A stretch of 64,000 nt of DNA, from NCBI RefSeq assembly GCF_030123505.1, contig NZ_CP126115.1:2060001-2124000 (forward strand), read 5' to 3'. The DNA is from Neobacillus sp. YX16. GTDB taxonomy: Bacteria > Bacillota > Bacilli > Bacillales > Cytobacillaceae. This document shows, piece after piece, positions 44,111 to 53,978 of the stretch (the first letter of the stretch is position 1; each line of letters starts with the position of its first letter). The notes under the pieces are model-generated. The model saw nothing but the letters and a program-made list of their open reading frames with translations, made no database searches and was not told the DNA's origin. A program made the position numbers and the translations under genes.

Positions 44111-45250
44111 CGTAGTCCCTACGGTTAAGATGCGTATTGCTTCATCTCTAAGGTTCTGTCCTGCGTTAATATCTCTATCGTGATGTGCTCCACAAGAAGG
44201 GCAATCCCACTCACGAAGGTTAAGATTCTTAACGTCTTTATTTTGGTAGCCACAATACGAACACAACTGAGAACTAGCAAATGTTTTAGACACAGCAACG
44301 ACTTGTTTGCCGAACCATTTTGACTTGTACTCAAGCATTGTATGAAATTGTGACCAAGATACTTCACTGATGGCTTTTGCTAACCTGTGATTTTTTATCA
44401 TATTGGACACCTGCAAGTCTTCAATACCAATTACATCGTGGCTTTTGATGATTTTAGTAGAGATTTTTTGCAAGTAGTCTGTTCTTGCATTTGTGATTTT
44501 CTCATGGATTCGAGCTACTTTCCGTTTTTGCTTTTGGAAGTTTTTCGCATCATCCAATTTACATTTTCGTTTCAAAGCGAGCTGCTGTCTTCGGGAAAGA
44601 ACACGCTGGGCATCAGCTAGTTTCTTATCCGATGCACGAAGCCATTTAGGATTACCAAATACTTCACCATTTGAAAGAATGGCAAAGTTTTTTAATCCTA
44701 AGTCAACACCAACGGAAGAGCCTGTTTTGTCTACAGGATGAGCCTCCACTGCTGCAAGAATGGATACAAAGTATTTTCCACTTGGATTCCGTCTAATAGT
44801 AGCATTTAAAATACGACCATCCACTTCACGGCTTTTAGCAAAACGAACAAGTCCAAGTTTTGGCAATTTAATTTTGTTGCCTGAAATGTCAATGTTTCCG
44901 TTCGTTTCTTTTGTTGTGTAAGACTGCACTCTATTCTTTTTAGATTTGAAGCGAGGGGATTTGTTTTGCTTTTTGAAGAATCGTGTATACGAATCAGCAA
45001 GGTTTTTCAGTGAGGATTGGAGAGCTATGCTATCAACTTCTTTTAACCATAGTAATTCCTTTTTCAACTGTGTTAATTCAGCAGAACAGGAATTGTAGGT
45101 TAATCCTCTTCCGGTCGCTTTATATTTATCATTCCACTGTCCCAAAAAGCGATTGAATACGAAACGACAACATCCGATTGTTTTAGCAATAAGGATTTCC
45201 TGTTGTTCTGTTGGATAGATACGGAACTTATATGCTTTGTTGATTAACAT
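44099..45250 (-). CDS. tnpB: TnpB RNA-guided nuclease (IS605 family)
   Basis: A 383-residue protein with an intact RuvC-like active site: D183 ([10 protein letters not shown]), E277 (GIEDL) and the Asp of DRDINAGQN (358-360). The zinc finger CSYC ... CPSC (C330, C333, C350, C353) and an N-terminal helix-turn-helix ([19 protein letters not shown]) are also present. TnpB cuts DNA next to a target-adjacent motif under guidance of an element-derived RNA, helping retain the transposon. I chose ATG 45,250 with GGTGAGGTG upstream; the frame runs to 45,331 without a signal. A TATAAT on the - strand (45,294-45,289) suits a promoter. Confidence 0.92.
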   Translation of the reverse strand: MLINKAYKFRIYPTEQQEILIAKTIGCCRFVFNRFLGQWNDKYKATGRGLTYNSCSAELTQLKKELLWLKEVDSIALQSSLKNLADSYTRFFKKQNKSPRFKSKKNRVQSYTTKETNGNIDISGNKIKLPKLGLVRFAKSREVDGRILNATIRRNPSGKYFVSILAAVEAHPVDKTGSSVGVDLGLKNFAILSNGEVFGNPKWLRASDKKLADAQRVLSRRQQLALKRKCKLDDAKNFQKQKRKVARIHEKITNARTDYLQKISTKIIKSHDVIGIEDLQVSNMIKNHRLAKAISEVSWSQFHTMLEYKSKWFGKQVVAVSKTFASSQLCSYCGYQNKDVKNLNLREWDCPSCGAHHDRDINAGQNLRDEAIRILTVGTTGLA

Positions 45251-45404
45251 TGTTTTCACCTCACCTTCAAGGAGAATGTTTGTTCTTATTATACCATATT
45301 GAGGAAAATTTTTGCTACCGCAAACCGACATTCATTTCCCCCTTATCGTTGGGCTGCGCCCTTCACACGATTGAAGAGGGAGTTTTCTGTGGGGAATGAT
45401 AAAA

Positions 45405-45436
45405 GAAATCGGCGGACATTTATGCCGCCGATTTCT
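45405..45436. terminator. Bidirectional terminator, originally of spoVK
   Basis: GAAATCGGCGG pairs perfectly with CCGCCGATTTC around a 9-base loop, with A-run and T-run flanks. It serves the TRIC-type gene now and would have followed spoVK by a few bases before the TnpB element inserted. Confidence 0.92.
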
Positions 45437-45437
45437 T

Positions 45438-46043
45438 TTAATGCGCTCCGAGTCTTCTAGCAGGAAGTTTCCAACTGAATGTATAGGAAAGTACTCTTAG
45501 TGCAGTAATAAGTGCAAAAAGCGTGTACAACTCCCACGGACTTGACGCTATTTTTAATCCAATGATAAGACCAGCAAGAATAGCCCAAACTGCATAAATT
45601 TCCGCTCGTAATACAATCGGTTTTCTGCCAGCTAGTAAATCGCGAATAATGCCTCCGCCAATTCCCGTTAAGACAGCCGCCACAATGACTGCGCTAATCG
45701 GACGGTCCATATTCGCTGCGTAAATAGCACCCTGAATCGCAAATGCAGACAAGCCAATGGCATCGAAGAAATTCCCCCATCTTTGCCAATGACGTAACAA
45801 ATTTGTTGGAAACAAAAATACTGCAGTGATCGATAGTAAGGCAAATTGGAAGAACAACCCCTGTTCCCATAAAGCAGAGACGGGGACCCCAATTAAAAGA
45901 TTTCGTATGGCACCACCGCCAAAAGCGGTGACAATCCCTAAAATATAAACACCTAATATATCATACTCTTCTTCCATCGCGACAATGGCACCACTAACGG
46001 CAAAAGCAATTGTACCAATAATACTTAAGACATCCCATGTCAT
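45438..46043 (-). CDS. TRIC-type cation channel family (YvgT-like) membrane protein
   Basis: A 201-residue protein with seven hydrophobic segments. It is built from two copies of a three-helix unit, each with a glycine-rich turn: GIVTAFGGGAIRNLL and VLTGIGGGIIRDLLAG. This double GGG-RDLL pattern defines the UPF0126/TRIC family, bacterial members of which form trimeric potassium-selective channels. The start ATG 46,043 has GAGGAG upstream; the frame extends to 46,100 without support. It lies between spoVK and hflX, divergent from hflX. Confidence 0.85.
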   Translation of the reverse strand: MTWDVLSIIGTIAFAVSGAIVAMEEEYDILGVYILGIVTAFGGGAIRNLLIGVPVSALWEQGLFFQFALLSITAVFLFPTNLLRHWQRWGNFFDAIGLSAFAIQGAIYAANMDRPISAVIVAAVLTGIGGGIIRDLLAGRKPIVLRAEIYAVWAILAGLIIGLKIASSPWELYTLFALITALRVLSYTFSWKLPARRLGAH

Positions 46044-46196
46044 TTTGTTCGGTTTCTCCTCTATGTGAAATACATTTATTTTAATATTTTCAGCAAACAA
46101 TATGATTTTAACATGGAGGTGTAATTAATCAACAAATATTTTTCAAAAATTAGGGTAAAATCATCTTTTTTGGTATGATGAGGAAAGGGAAATTTT

Positions 46197-47483
46197 ATGA
46201 AAGCAGGTGTTGGTATGGAACAAGAAGTAAGCTTAGAAAAAGCAATCTTAGTTGGCTGCCAAACGCAAACATTGGATGATAGCAGGTTCCAATATTCTAT
46301 GGAAGAGCTTGCTTCCTTAACCGAAACAGCTAAGGGTAAAGTTCTGATGACAGTTGTTCAAAAACGTGAGCGTATTCACTCAGCGTTATATATAGGAAAA
46401 GGGAAAGTAGAAGAACTTAAGGCTCTTGTAGATGAGATTGAGGCAGACTTAGTCATTTTTAACGATGAACTATCCCCTAGCCAAAAACGAAATCTTTCTT
46501 CTGAGTTAAATGCTCGTATTATCGACCGGACTCAGCTGATCTTAGATATATTTGCACAAAGAGCAAGGTCCAAAGAGGGTAAACTACAGGTTGAACTAGC
46601 ACAGCTCCATTATTTACTGCCTCGTCTTGCTGGTCAAGGTACTGCCTTATCAAGGTTAGGGGCAGGTATTGGGACAAGAGGGCCTGGGGAAACAAAGCTC
46701 GAATCAGACCGCCGTCATATTCGTCGGAGAATCGATGAAATTAAGGGGCAGCTTGCTATAATTGTGCAGCACCGAGAGCGTTACCGAGAAAGAAGGAAGA
46801 AAAACAAAACCTTCCAAATTGCGATTGTTGGCTATACAAATGCCGGCAAATCAACACTCTTTAACCGACTGTCTGAAGCAGACTCGTTTGAGGAAAATCA
46901 ACTTTTCGCTACATTGGATCCAATGACACGAAAGTTAATTTTACCAAGTGGGTTCCAAACATTAATTACAGATACCGTTGGATTCATTCAAGACCTTCCA
47001 ACTGCACTGATTGCTGCTTTTCGTTCGACGCTTGAAGAGGTTAAGGAAGCAGACCTCCTTTTGCATGTTGTCGATATGTCAAATGCAGACTATTTCCAAC
47101 ATGAAAAAACAGTGAATAAGCTGCTTGCAGACTTGGAAGTTAAAGACATACCACAAATTACTGTCTATAATAAAAGGGATATTAAACATCCGGACTTTGT
47201 ACCAACGACAAGCACTCCTCTCATATTTATCAGTGCCTATGATAAAGAGGACCGCAATGAACTAAAAAGAAAAATTGAAAAAGTTATTATTGAAATGATG
47301 GATCAATATCAAGTGAGTATACCTTCAACGGAGGGGAAACTGCTTGCACAATTAAAGAATGAGACGATCGTAAGAGAACTAATCTTTGATGAAGAAAAAG
47401 AGCTTTATCAATGCAGAGGATTTTCTCTTCCAGATCAACAAATTTCAGGGCAATTACAGAAATACAAAACGAGAATGGAGTAA
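46197..47483 (+). CDS. hflX: Ribosome-associated GTPase HflX
   Basis: A 428-residue GTPase that rescues or splits stalled ribosomes. The N-terminal HflX domain includes [12 protein letters not shown] and the [22 protein letters not shown] glycine-rich hinge (here [15 protein letters not shown]). The G domain has G1 [12 protein letters not shown]3 DTVGF, G4 NKRD and G5 ISAYD. ATG 46,197 has AAAGGG upstream; ATG 46,215 with AGGTG is also possible. An extended -10 TGGTATGAT lies about 20 bases before. It is followed by ynbB after four bases, as in B. subtilis. Confidence 0.93.
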   Translation: MKAGVGMEQEVSLEKAILVGCQTQTLDDSRFQYSMEELASLTETAKGKVLMTVVQKRERIHSALYIGKGKVEELKALVDEIEADLVIFNDELSPSQKRNLSSELNARIIDRTQLILDIFAQRARSKEGKLQVELAQLHYLLPRLAGQGTALSRLGAGIGTRGPGETKLESDRRHIRRRIDEIKGQLAIIVQHRERYRERRKKNKTFQIAIVGYTNAGKSTLFNRLSEADSFEENQLFATLDPMTRKLILPSGFQTLITDTVGFIQDLPTALIAAFRSTLEEVKEADLLLHVVDMSNADYFQHEKTVNKLLADLEVKDIPQITVYNKRDIKHPDFVPTTSTPLIFISAYDKEDRNELKRKIEKVIIEMMDQYQVSIPSTEGKLLAQLKNETIVRELIFDEEKELYQCRGFSLPDQQISGQLQKYKTRME

Positions 47484-47487
47484 CAGC

Positions 47488-48759
47488 ATGTTTCAAATGT
47501 TAAAAAATGGGGAAAAGCTTCAACATATTGTAAAGGATATTGAAAAACAAATTGCATACGTACATAAAGAAATAGACGAGAGGATTGAAACCAATCAATT
47601 TCGCGTATTGAGGAGTTACCAAAAGCACAGGGTGAGTGATTCACATTTTATGCCATCCACTGGGTATGGATATGATGATATCGGCAGGGATACTTTGGAG
47701 TTAATTTATGCCGATGTTTTTGGTGCGGAAGCAGGACTAGTAAGACCGCAAATTATTTCAGGAACTCATGCAATATCTATTGCTTTATTTGGTATCCTGC
47801 GTCCTGGAGATGAACTTCTCTATATGACTGGAAAACCATATGACACCCTGGAAGAAATTGTAGGGATCCGCGGTAATGGAGTGGGCTCTCTAAAGGAGTT
47901 TGGCATATCTTACGATAGTGTGGAACTGACAGAAGAAGGAACGATAAATTGGGGTCTTGTAGCTGAAAAAATCAAACCCAATACAAAAATGATAGGAATA
48001 CAGCGTTCAAAAGGTTATGCAACAAGACCATCATTTACTGTCTCCGAGATCAAAGAGATGATATCTTTTGTAAAAGAAATTAAAGAGGATGTCGTGGTAT
48101 TTGTAGATAACTGTTATGGGGAATTCGTCGAAGATTTAGAGCCCTGCCATGTAGGTGCCGATTTAATGGCAGGCTCGCTGATTAAAAACCCTGGTGGGGG
48201 AATTGCTAAAACGGGTGGATATATTGTAGGAAAGAAACAATATGTTGAAGCTTGTTCGTATCGAATGACCTCTCCGGGTATTGGAGCAGAGGCGGGAGCT
48301 TCCTTATACAGTCTTCAAGAAATGTATCAAGGATTCTTTTTGGCGCCGCATGTAGTGGGACAGGCGTTAAAAGGTGCTGTTTTTACAGCTGCACTTCTTG
48401 AAAAACTAGGAATGAATTCATCCCCTAAGTGGAATTCTGATAGAACTGATTTAATTCAATCTGTTCAATTTAATGATAAGGATAAAATGATTGCTTTCTG
48501 CCAAGCGATACAATTTGCTTCACCGATCAATTCGCATGTGACGGCCTATCCAGCCTACATGCCGGGTTACGAGGATGATGTGATTATGGCAGCTGGAACA
48601 TTTATTCAGGGTGCGAGTATTGAGCTGACAGCTGATGGACCAATTCGGCCTCCTTACGTTGCCTATGTTCAAGGAGGGCTTACTTATTCTCATGTAAAAA
48701 TGGCGGTTTGTATTGCTGTTGATTCTTTAATTGAAAAAGATTTGATTGAATTAAACTAA
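47488..48759 (+). CDS. ynbB: PLP-dependent enzyme YnbB (methionine gamma-lyase / aluminium-resistance family)
   Basis: A 423-residue fold-type I PLP enzyme. Visible motifs are PSTGYGYDDIGRDTLELIYA, RPQIISGTHAISIALFG (cofactor phosphate loop), VFVDNCYGEF (Asp to the pyridine N) and GSLIKNPGGGI with the Schiff-base Lys. The family is annotated as methionine gamma-lyase-like or aluminium-resistance protein; the real substrate is unclear. ATG 47,488 lies four bases after hflX with TGGAG upstream, and a longer frame inside hflX is a shadow. The order hflX-ynbB-glnR-glnA is the B. subtilis order. Confidence 0.92.
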   Translation: MFQMLKNGEKLQHIVKDIEKQIAYVHKEIDERIETNQFRVLRSYQKHRVSDSHFMPSTGYGYDDIGRDTLELIYADVFGAEAGLVRPQIISGTHAISIALFGILRPGDELLYMTGKPYDTLEEIVGIRGNGVGSLKEFGISYDSVELTEEGTINWGLVAEKIKPNTKMIGIQRSKGYATRPSFTVSEIKEMISFVKEIKEDVVVFVDNCYGEFVEDLEPCHVGADLMAGSLIKNPGGGIAKTGGYIVGKKQYVEACSYRMTSPGIGAEAGASLYSLQEMYQGFFLAPHVVGQALKGAVFTAALLEKLGMNSSPKWNSDRTDLIQSVQFNDKDKMIAFCQAIQFASPINSHVTAYPAYMPGYEDDVIMAAGTFIQGASIELTADGPIRPPYVAYVQGGLTYSHVKMAVCIAVDSLIEKDLIELN

Positions 48760-48769
48760 AGGATTATAC

Positions 48770-48807
48770 AAAGGATAACTTCATAAAGTTGTCCTTTTAT
48801 TTTTTTG
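48770..48807 (+). terminator. Terminator of hflX-ynbB
   Basis: AAAGGATAACTT pairs with AAGTTGTCCTTT (one mismatch) around CATA, followed by a T-run. Confidence 0.88.
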
Positions 48808-48817
48808 CAAAAAACCA

Positions 48818-48868
48818 TGTTAGAAAACCTAACATAGGATTGACATCTTTTCTAACACGAAATATAAT
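48818..48868 (+). promoter_or_regulatory. glnRA promoter with two GlnR boxes
   Basis: TGTTAGAAAACCTAACA (48,818-48,834) matches the GlnR/TnrA consensus TGTNAN7TNACA exactly. A second, imperfect box TGACATCTTTTCTAACA (48,841-48,857) overlaps the -35. The sigma-A promoter is TTGACA (48,840-48,845), 17 bases, TATAAT (48,863-48,868). This is the autorepression layout known for glnRA. Confidence 0.93.
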
Positions 48869-48904
48869 AACAATATAAATTAGCAAAAGGAGAGGAGAAA
48901 TTAA

Positions 48905-49306
48905 ATGAGTGGAAAGGAAATACGCCGCTCAATGCCACTATTCCCAATCGGAACGGTCATGCAGCTAACAGAATTAACTGCTAGACAAATCCGATACTAT
49001 GAAGAGCATCAATTGATTTCTCCAGCAAGAACTGATGGGAATAGAAGACTATTTAGTTTAAACGATATTGATAGTCTATTAGAAATTAAGGATTTAATTG
49101 ATCAAGGAGTGAATATGGCTGGTATAAAACAGCTTTTCCTTGTCAAACAGCAACAAGTGAATGTGCTTCAGCAACAGGCTGAAAAAGCCAAACAAGATTT
49201 GACGGATGAACAGCTGCGAAATCTTCTTAGACATGAATTACAGCAAGCTGGCAGATTTAATCGTTCGTCTTTAAGGCAAGGGGATATGTCACGATTTTTC
49301 CATTAA
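48905..49306 (+). CDS. glnR: Glutamine synthetase repressor GlnR
   Basis: A 133-residue MerR-family repressor. The N-terminal winged helix has [26 protein letters not shown], the MerR recognition helix, followed by the [11 protein letters not shown] wing. A coiled dimerisation helix and a C-terminal tail ending [10 protein letters not shown] follow; in B. subtilis the tail senses feedback-inhibited glutamine synthetase. It represses glnRA and other nitrogen genes when nitrogen is plentiful. AAGGAGAGG lies before ATG 48,905, and two GlnR boxes are in its own promoter. Confidence 0.96.
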   Translation: MSGKEIRRSMPLFPIGTVMQLTELTARQIRYYEEHQLISPARTDGNRRLFSLNDIDSLLEIKDLIDQGVNMAGIKQLFLVKQQQVNVLQQQAEKAKQDLTDEQLRNLLRHELQQAGRFNRSSLRQGDMSRFFH

Positions 49307-49330
49307 AAAACTATTTTGGGGGTAATAAGA

Positions 49331-50665
49331 ATGGCAAAGTTTACAAGAGAAGATATTAAGCGGTTGGCACAAGAAGAAAATGTTAAATTTATTCGTTTAC
49401 AATTCACTGATATTTTAGGAACCATTAAAAATGTTGAAATTCCGGTTAGTCAATTAGAAAAAGCTTTGGATAATAAAATGATGTTTGACGGATCTTCAAT
49501 CGAAGGATTTGTACGTATTGAAGAATCTGATATGTACTTATATCCAGATTTGAATACATGGGTTGTATTCCCTTGGACAGCTGAAAAAGGAAAAGTTGCT
49601 CGTTTAATCTGTGATATCTATACGGCTGAAGGAAATCCATTTGATGGTGATCCACGTAATAACTTAAGAAGAGTATTGAAAGAGATGGAAGAACTTGGAT
49701 TCACAGATTTTAACTTAGGGCCTGAGCCAGAATTCTTCTTATTTAAATTAGATGAAAAAGGTGAGCCAACACTAGAGTTGAACGACCAAGGCGGATATTT
49801 CGATTTAGCTCCAACAGATTTAGGAGAAAACTGCCGTCGCGATATCGTACTAGAACTAGAGGAAATGGGCTTTGAAATTGAAGCTTCTCACCACGAAGTA
49901 GCACCAGGTCAACATGAAATTGACTTTAAATATGCAGATGCTTTAACAGCATGTGACCAAATTCAAACATTCAAACTAGTGGTTAAAACAATTGCTCGTA
50001 AACACGGTTTGCATGCAACGTTCATGCCAAAACCATTATACGGAGTGAATGGATCTGGAATGCACATGAACCTTTCATTATTTTCAAATGGCAAAAATGC
50101 ATTCTACGAGCCAACTGGTGACCTTGAAATGAGCGATACTGCTCGTCAATTTATCGCAGGTATCCTAAAGCACGCTCCTAGCTTTACAGCTGTAACAAAC
50201 CCAACTGTAAACTCATATAAGCGTCTAGTTCCTGGTTACGAAGCACCTTGCTACGTTGCATGGTCTGCTAGAAACCGTTCACCGTTAATTCGTATTCCTG
50301 CTTCCCGTGGTTTAAGTACTCGTGTAGAAGTAAGAAGCGTTGACCCAGCTGCAAACCCATATCTAGCAATGGCTGTTCTATTAAAAGCTGGTTTAGATGG
50401 TATTAAAAATAAAATGACTCCTCCAGCTCCAGTTGACCGTAACATCTATGTAATGAGCAAAGAGGAAAGAATCGAAGAAGGAATCATCGATCTTCCTGCA
50501 ACACTAGCTCAAGCTTTAGATCAATTGAAGTCTGATGAAGTAATCGTATCTGGATTAGGAGAACACATCTTTGAACACTTTATCGAAGCAAAAGAGATTG
50601 AGTGGGATATGTTCCGCACGGTTGTACACCCTTGGGAACGCGACCAATACATGAGCATGTATTAA
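49331..50665 (+). CDS. glnA: Glutamine synthetase, type I
   Basis: A 444-residue enzyme making glutamine from glutamate, ammonia and ATP; forms dodecamers. Motifs: FDGSSIEGF near residue 55, the metal-binding Glu/His set ([18 protein letters not shown]), [10 protein letters not shown] and the Arg/Glu flap [13 protein letters not shown]. The length of 444 equals the B. subtilis enzyme, and there is no adenylylation loop extension, consistent with feedback rather than covalent control. ATG 49,331 follows GGGGGT; the frame opens earlier at 49,316 without a site. It lies 24 bases after glnR in one operon. Confidence 0.97.
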   Translation: MAKFTREDIKRLAQEENVKFIRLQFTDILGTIKNVEIPVSQLEKALDNKMMFDGSSIEGFVRIEESDMYLYPDLNTWVVFPWTAEKGKVARLICDIYTAEGNPFDGDPRNNLRRVLKEMEELGFTDFNLGPEPEFFLFKLDEKGEPTLELNDQGGYFDLAPTDLGENCRRDIVLELEEMGFEIEASHHEVAPGQHEIDFKYADALTACDQIQTFKLVVKTIARKHGLHATFMPKPLYGVNGSGMHMNLSLFSNGKNAFYEPTGDLEMSDTARQFIAGILKHAPSFTAVTNPTVNSYKRLVPGYEAPCYVAWSARNRSPLIRIPASRGLSTRVEVRSVDPAANPYLAMAVLLKAGLDGIKNKMTPPAPVDRNIYVMSKEERIEEGIIDLPATLAQALDQLKSDEVIVSGLGEHIFEHFIEAKEIEWDMFRTVVHPWERDQYMSMY

Positions 50666-50673
50666 TATTAAGT

Positions 50674-50712
50674 AACCCAGTATTGACTTGAGTCATACTG
50701 GGTTATTTTCGT
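50674..50712 (+). terminator. Terminator of glnRA
   Basis: AACCCAGTAT pairs with ATACTGGGTT around TGACTTGAGTC, followed by a T-rich stretch. Confidence 0.9.
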
Positions 50713-50771
50713 TACTATTAGTTTGTAGCTTGCCATTAATGTTGAAAATAGTAAGTGCATCCGCATCCAGG

Positions 50772-51110
50772 ATGGTTCATGATGACCGAATGCGAGGGTG
50801 AAACGAAAAAGTGGTAACCATAGAGCGTTCATGGTTACCTAATTCTAAAGAAAAACGAAAGAGTGGTAACCATAGAGCGTTCATGATTACCGAAATCAGA
50901 AGAAAAGCGAAAGAGTGGTAACCATAGAGCGTTCATGATTACCGAAATCAGAAGAAAAGCGAAAGAGTGGTAACCATGGAGCGCTCATGATTACCGAAAT
51001 CAGAAGAAAAGCGAAAGAGTGGTAACCATAGAGCGTTCATGATTACCGAAATCAGAAGAAAAACGATAGAGTGGTAACCATGGACGCTCATAATGACCGT
51101 ACCTGGTTGG
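50772..51110. repeat. 52-bp tandem array of palindromic units, six copies plus edges
   Basis: GTGGTAACCAT recurs at 50,811, 50,863, 50,915, 50,967, 51,019 and 51,071, exactly 52 bases apart, with a degenerate unit before the first. Each unit holds GGTAACCAT ... ATGATTACC, a 9-bp hairpin with one mismatch. Central units are almost identical. A - strand frame through the array is a shadow. The period equals that of the array at 38,507 although the sequence differs. Confidence 0.92.
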
Positions 51111-51151
51111 AAAAAGGAGTAGTTAAAAAGAACTTGCAGCAAAATTAAAAG

Positions 51152-51190
51152 ACCCAATATGGATATAATCCATACTGGGTTATTTTTGTT
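51152..51190. terminator. Terminator-like hairpin after the array
   Basis: ACCCAATATGGA pairs with TCCATACTGGGT (one mismatch) around TATAA, then a T-run. It resembles the glnA terminator and can also serve the - strand gene that follows. Confidence 0.75.
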
Positions 51191-51194
51191 TCTT

Positions 51195-51488
51195 TTATTT
51201 TTCATTTTTTTCATTTAGTAACTTAAATTTGGTGAGAATAATATCACTGCTAATCCCTACAAGTACCGATACTAAAATATTCTCAACTAATGAATTTGGA
51301 GTTGTGTAAATCACCACGAGGAGACAAGCAACTAAGCACAGAAGTATTTCTTCTAAAAAACCTAGATAAATAAACTTCTTTGTTTTACGAGGCATGATGA
51401 TTTTGCCATGCTTTCGAACATGACTGATAATTCCTACTGATCCACCAATAACCATTGAGAAAATAATGTCCTTCAACACTGTTTTCAC
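51195..51488 (-). CDS. DUF4257-like small membrane protein
   Basis: A 97-residue protein with three hydrophobic segments: an N-terminal one (DIIFSMVIGGSVGIISHVRK), the middle (LGFLEEILLCLVACLLVVIY) and the end (ILVSVLVGISSDIIL). The stretch SHVRKHGKII, then PRKTKKFIYLGFLEE, matches the DUF4257 family of Bacillaceae as I remember it. The layout with glycine-rich helices recalls small holin- or lysis-type membrane proteins, but the role is unknown. AAGGAGGG precedes ATG 51,488. It lies between the glnA array and lexA. Confidence 0.7.
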   Translation of the reverse strand: MKTVLKDIIFSMVIGGSVGIISHVRKHGKIIMPRKTKKFIYLGFLEEILLCLVACLLVVIYTTPNSLVENILVSVLVGISSDIILTKFKLLNEKNEK

Positions 51489-51610
51489 CCTCCTTAAGCC
51501 TGGATTTTTTGACCTAAGGTTAACTCATGGTGTAATACCATTATACTAATAGTGGAAACTAAACAGAATGAGTAAATATTCATATTTTTGAATATATTTC
51601 CAAAAATAAA

Positions 51611-51645
51611 CAAAAAAAGAGCAGATTTCAAACATCTGCTCTTAT
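51611..51645 (-). terminator. Terminator of lexA
   Basis: AAGAGCAGAT pairs with ATCTGCTCTT around TTCAAAC. On the - strand a T-run follows. Confidence 0.9.
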
Positions 51646-51649
51646 AATT

Positions 51650-52273
51650 TTAATGAATATGACGATAAACTCCAATTACTTTTCCTAGTATGGATACATT
51701 TCTTAAAATAATAGGATCCATTGTTGAGTTCTCTGGTTGTAAACGAATGAAATCTTTTTCTTTAAAGAATCGCTTACAAGTGGCCTCATCTTCATCTGTC
51801 ATTGCAACGACGATATCACCATTATTCGCACTTTGCTGCTGTCTTACAATCACGTAATCTCCATCAAGAATTCCGGCTTCTATCATACTCTCACCCATGA
51901 TTTCTAGCATAAATACTTGCTCATCGGCAGGTGCTAGACTTTCAGGCAGTGGAAAATACTCTTCAACGTTTTCAATGGCGGTTATTGGCAGACCAGCAGT
52001 TACTTTACCGACAATAGGTACATTGACGACATTGTTTCTTGGGATATTCAGAGTTTCATCTGCTTCTAATATTTCGATTGCTCTCGGTTTTGTCGGATCT
52101 CTTCTAATTAGTCCCTTGCTCTCCAAACGTGCTAAGTGACCATGGACAGTAGAACTAGATGCAAGCCCAACCGCTTCTCCGATTTCTCGTACGGATGGCG
52201 GATAACCTTTTTTCTTTACTTCCCCTTTAATAAAATCAAGGATATCCTGCTGTCGCTTAGATATTTTTGTCAT
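51650..52273 (-). CDS. lexA: SOS repressor LexA
   Basis: A 207-residue repressor-protease. The N-terminal winged helix (residues 1-65: [20 protein letters not shown], then [20 protein letters not shown]) binds SOS boxes. The self-cleavage site Ala-Gly lies in [10 protein letters not shown]. The catalytic Ser is in [14 protein letters not shown] and the Lys in [11 protein letters not shown]. It is cleaved when RecA filaments form. Length matches B. subtilis LexA (205). It is divergent from yneA, with three LexA boxes between them, allowing autoregulation. Confidence 0.97.
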   Translation of the reverse strand: MTKISKRQQDILDFIKGEVKKKGYPPSVREIGEAVGLASSSTVHGHLARLESKGLIRRDPTKPRAIEILEADETLNIPRNNVVNVPIVGKVTAGLPITAIENVEEYFPLPESLAPADEQVFMLEIMGESMIEAGILDGDYVIVRQQQSANNGDIVVAMTDEDEATCKRFFKEKDFIRLQPENSTMDPIILRNVSILGKVIGVYRHIH

Positions 52274-52335
52274 TTTAGATACACCTCGCCCTATTTAATA
52301 ATTAAATTTATTATAGCATGTTCGTGTTTTTTATA

Positions 52336-52414
52336 CAAACATAAGTTCGAATTGTTGTTGACAACAAACAAATGTTCGGTTTATAATAAAAACAAATAAA
52401 CGAACATATATTCT
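52336..52414. promoter_or_regulatory. Three LexA boxes and yneA promoter
   Basis: CAAACATAAGTTCG (52,336-52,349), CAAACAAATGTTCG (52,365-52,378) and CGAACATATATTCT (52,401-52,414) each match the Gram-positive LexA box CGAACNNNNGTTCG with one or two changes. The yneA promoter TTGACA (52,358-52,363), 18 bases, TATAAT (52,382-52,387) holds the second box in its spacer. Confidence 0.9.
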
Positions 52415-52430
52415 GAATAGGGGTTTTATT

Positions 52431-52754
52431 ATGAAAAAAATATGGGAAAAATACTCTTATGCAATATTATTAATTATCTTAAGCTGTTCACTGGCATTTA
52501 TTTTATCTTTACGTTTCAATTCTAACGTGGAAGAAAAGTTTGTAACAATTACGGTTTCTGAAGGCGATTCACTTTGGAAAATCTCTGATCAATATTCGGA
52601 TCAGCATTCTTACTCCAATAATGAATTTATTAGCTGGGTTAAGCAAAACAACAATATCGAAGGGGATAGGATTTATCCTGGGGAAGAAATCACAATCCCT
52701 GTAAACCTTGAAGTTGGATCTCTAACCGAATACGCCAGCGCTGCTGGGGAGTAA
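52431..52754 (+). CDS. yneA: Cell division suppressor YneA
   Basis: A 107-residue SOS-induced protein. The N-terminal membrane segment is at about 9-28, followed by an extracytoplasmic LysM domain (about 38-92: VTITVSEGDSLWKISDQYS to YPGEEITIP). In B. subtilis it blocks septum formation during DNA damage until degraded. LexA boxes at its promoter show SOS control. AATAGGGG precedes ATG 52,431. The order yneA-yneB-ynzC is conserved; yneB starts six bases later. Confidence 0.94.
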   Translation: MKKIWEKYSYAILLIILSCSLAFILSLRFNSNVEEKFVTITVSEGDSLWKISDQYSDQHSYSNNEFISWVKQNNNIEGDRIYPGEEITIPVNLEVGSLTEYASAAGE

Positions 52755-53417
<663 letters not shown>

Positions 53418-53420
<3 letters not shown>

Positions 53421-53452
53421 ACCATTTGCCTTGTCAGATGGTCTATTTTTTA
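53418..53452 (+). terminator. Terminator after yneB
   Basis: TAGACCAT pairs with ATGGTCTA around a 12-base loop, followed by a T-run; the stem begins in the stop codon. Confidence 0.85.
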
Positions 53453-53567
53453 GTAAAATCAGTCTTTAGGTAATTACTGTGATAAAGCTTATTGTTGTCA
53501 CTCTATTAATCGATGATGAAATCAACAGACAGGTTTATCCACAGCCCAAGTGAAAGGAGGGTTCTTC

Positions 53568-53798
53568 ATGCTCTCGAAAGAAAAAATGGCAAGAATCAAT
53601 GAGTTAGCTAGAAAAGCCAAAGCAACAGGTTTAACAGAAGCAGAGGCGAAGGAACAATCAAAATTAAGAAGCGAGTATTTGACAACTTTCCGCAGTTCTA
53701 TGCTGGATACATTAACAAATACCAAAATTATCGATCCAGAGGGAAATGACGTAACACCTGAAAAGATAAAATCTAGAAAAAAATATAATCTTCATTAA
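53568..53798 (+). CDS. ynzC: DUF896 protein YnzC
   Basis: A 76-residue protein with two long helices, the UPF0291/DUF896 family: [20 protein letters not shown] and [20 protein letters not shown], followed by the [11 protein letters not shown] end. In B. subtilis it is the third gene of the yneA SOS operon; here it has its own binding site AAAGGAGGG and follows a terminator, so its SOS link is less clear. Start ATG 53,568 is preferred over a longer frame from 53,550. Function unknown. Confidence 0.93.
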   Translation: MLSKEKMARINELARKAKATGLTEAEAKEQSKLRSEYLTTFRSSMLDTLTNTKIIDPEGNDVTPEKIKSRKKYNLH

Positions 53799-53801
53799 TT
53801 T

Positions 53802-53826
53802 GGGAAACATTTTGTTTTCCCTTTTA
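53802..53826 (+). terminator. Terminator after ynzC
   Basis: GGGAAA and TTTCCC pair around CATTTTGT, followed by TTTT. The stem is short. Confidence 0.6.
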
Positions 53827-53896
53827 CATATTACAGCCTCTAGAGTGTGAAAATAAGAAAATGAAAGTAATTTAATTTGTTTAGTACTCAAATTAA

Positions 53897-53926
53897 TTGT
53901 TGAATTTATACCGAGAGAACTATAAT
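53897..53926 (+). promoter_or_regulatory. Probable sigma-A promoter of tkt
   Basis: TTGTTG (53,897-53,902), an 18-base spacer and TATAAT (53,921-53,926), about 50 bases before tkt. Confidence 0.55.
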
Positions 53927-53978
53927 ATTATAGTTGTTATTATTTTTTTATCCCAGTGGATCAGGAGTGATTTAATTA

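Larger units (their letters stand above)
44014..45398 (-). mobile_element. IS200/IS605-family TnpB-only element at the spoVK stop
   Basis: An approximately 1,385-bp element holding only tnpB. On the - strand its left end follows TTTAT (45,403-45,399) as expected for a target-adjacent motif, and its right end is TTCAA (44,018-44,014). Joining the flanks gives TTTATGAATCTTC, which restores an uninterrupted spoVK end and its terminator. There is no target duplication and no inverted repeats, as is usual for this family. No tnpA is present, so mobility would need help in trans. Ends carry subterminal hairpins (CCCTCTTCA/TGAAGGG at left; GAAGCCGATAGGCTTC at right). Confidence 0.75.

Noticed and set aside
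50772..51110. CRISPR array
   Set aside because: Same reason: tandem units without variable spacers; no cas genes.
50948..51214. 88-residue - strand open frame with a hydrophobic start
   Set aside because: It runs through the 52-bp array and overlaps the terminator and the end of the DUF4257-like gene; no ribosome binding site.
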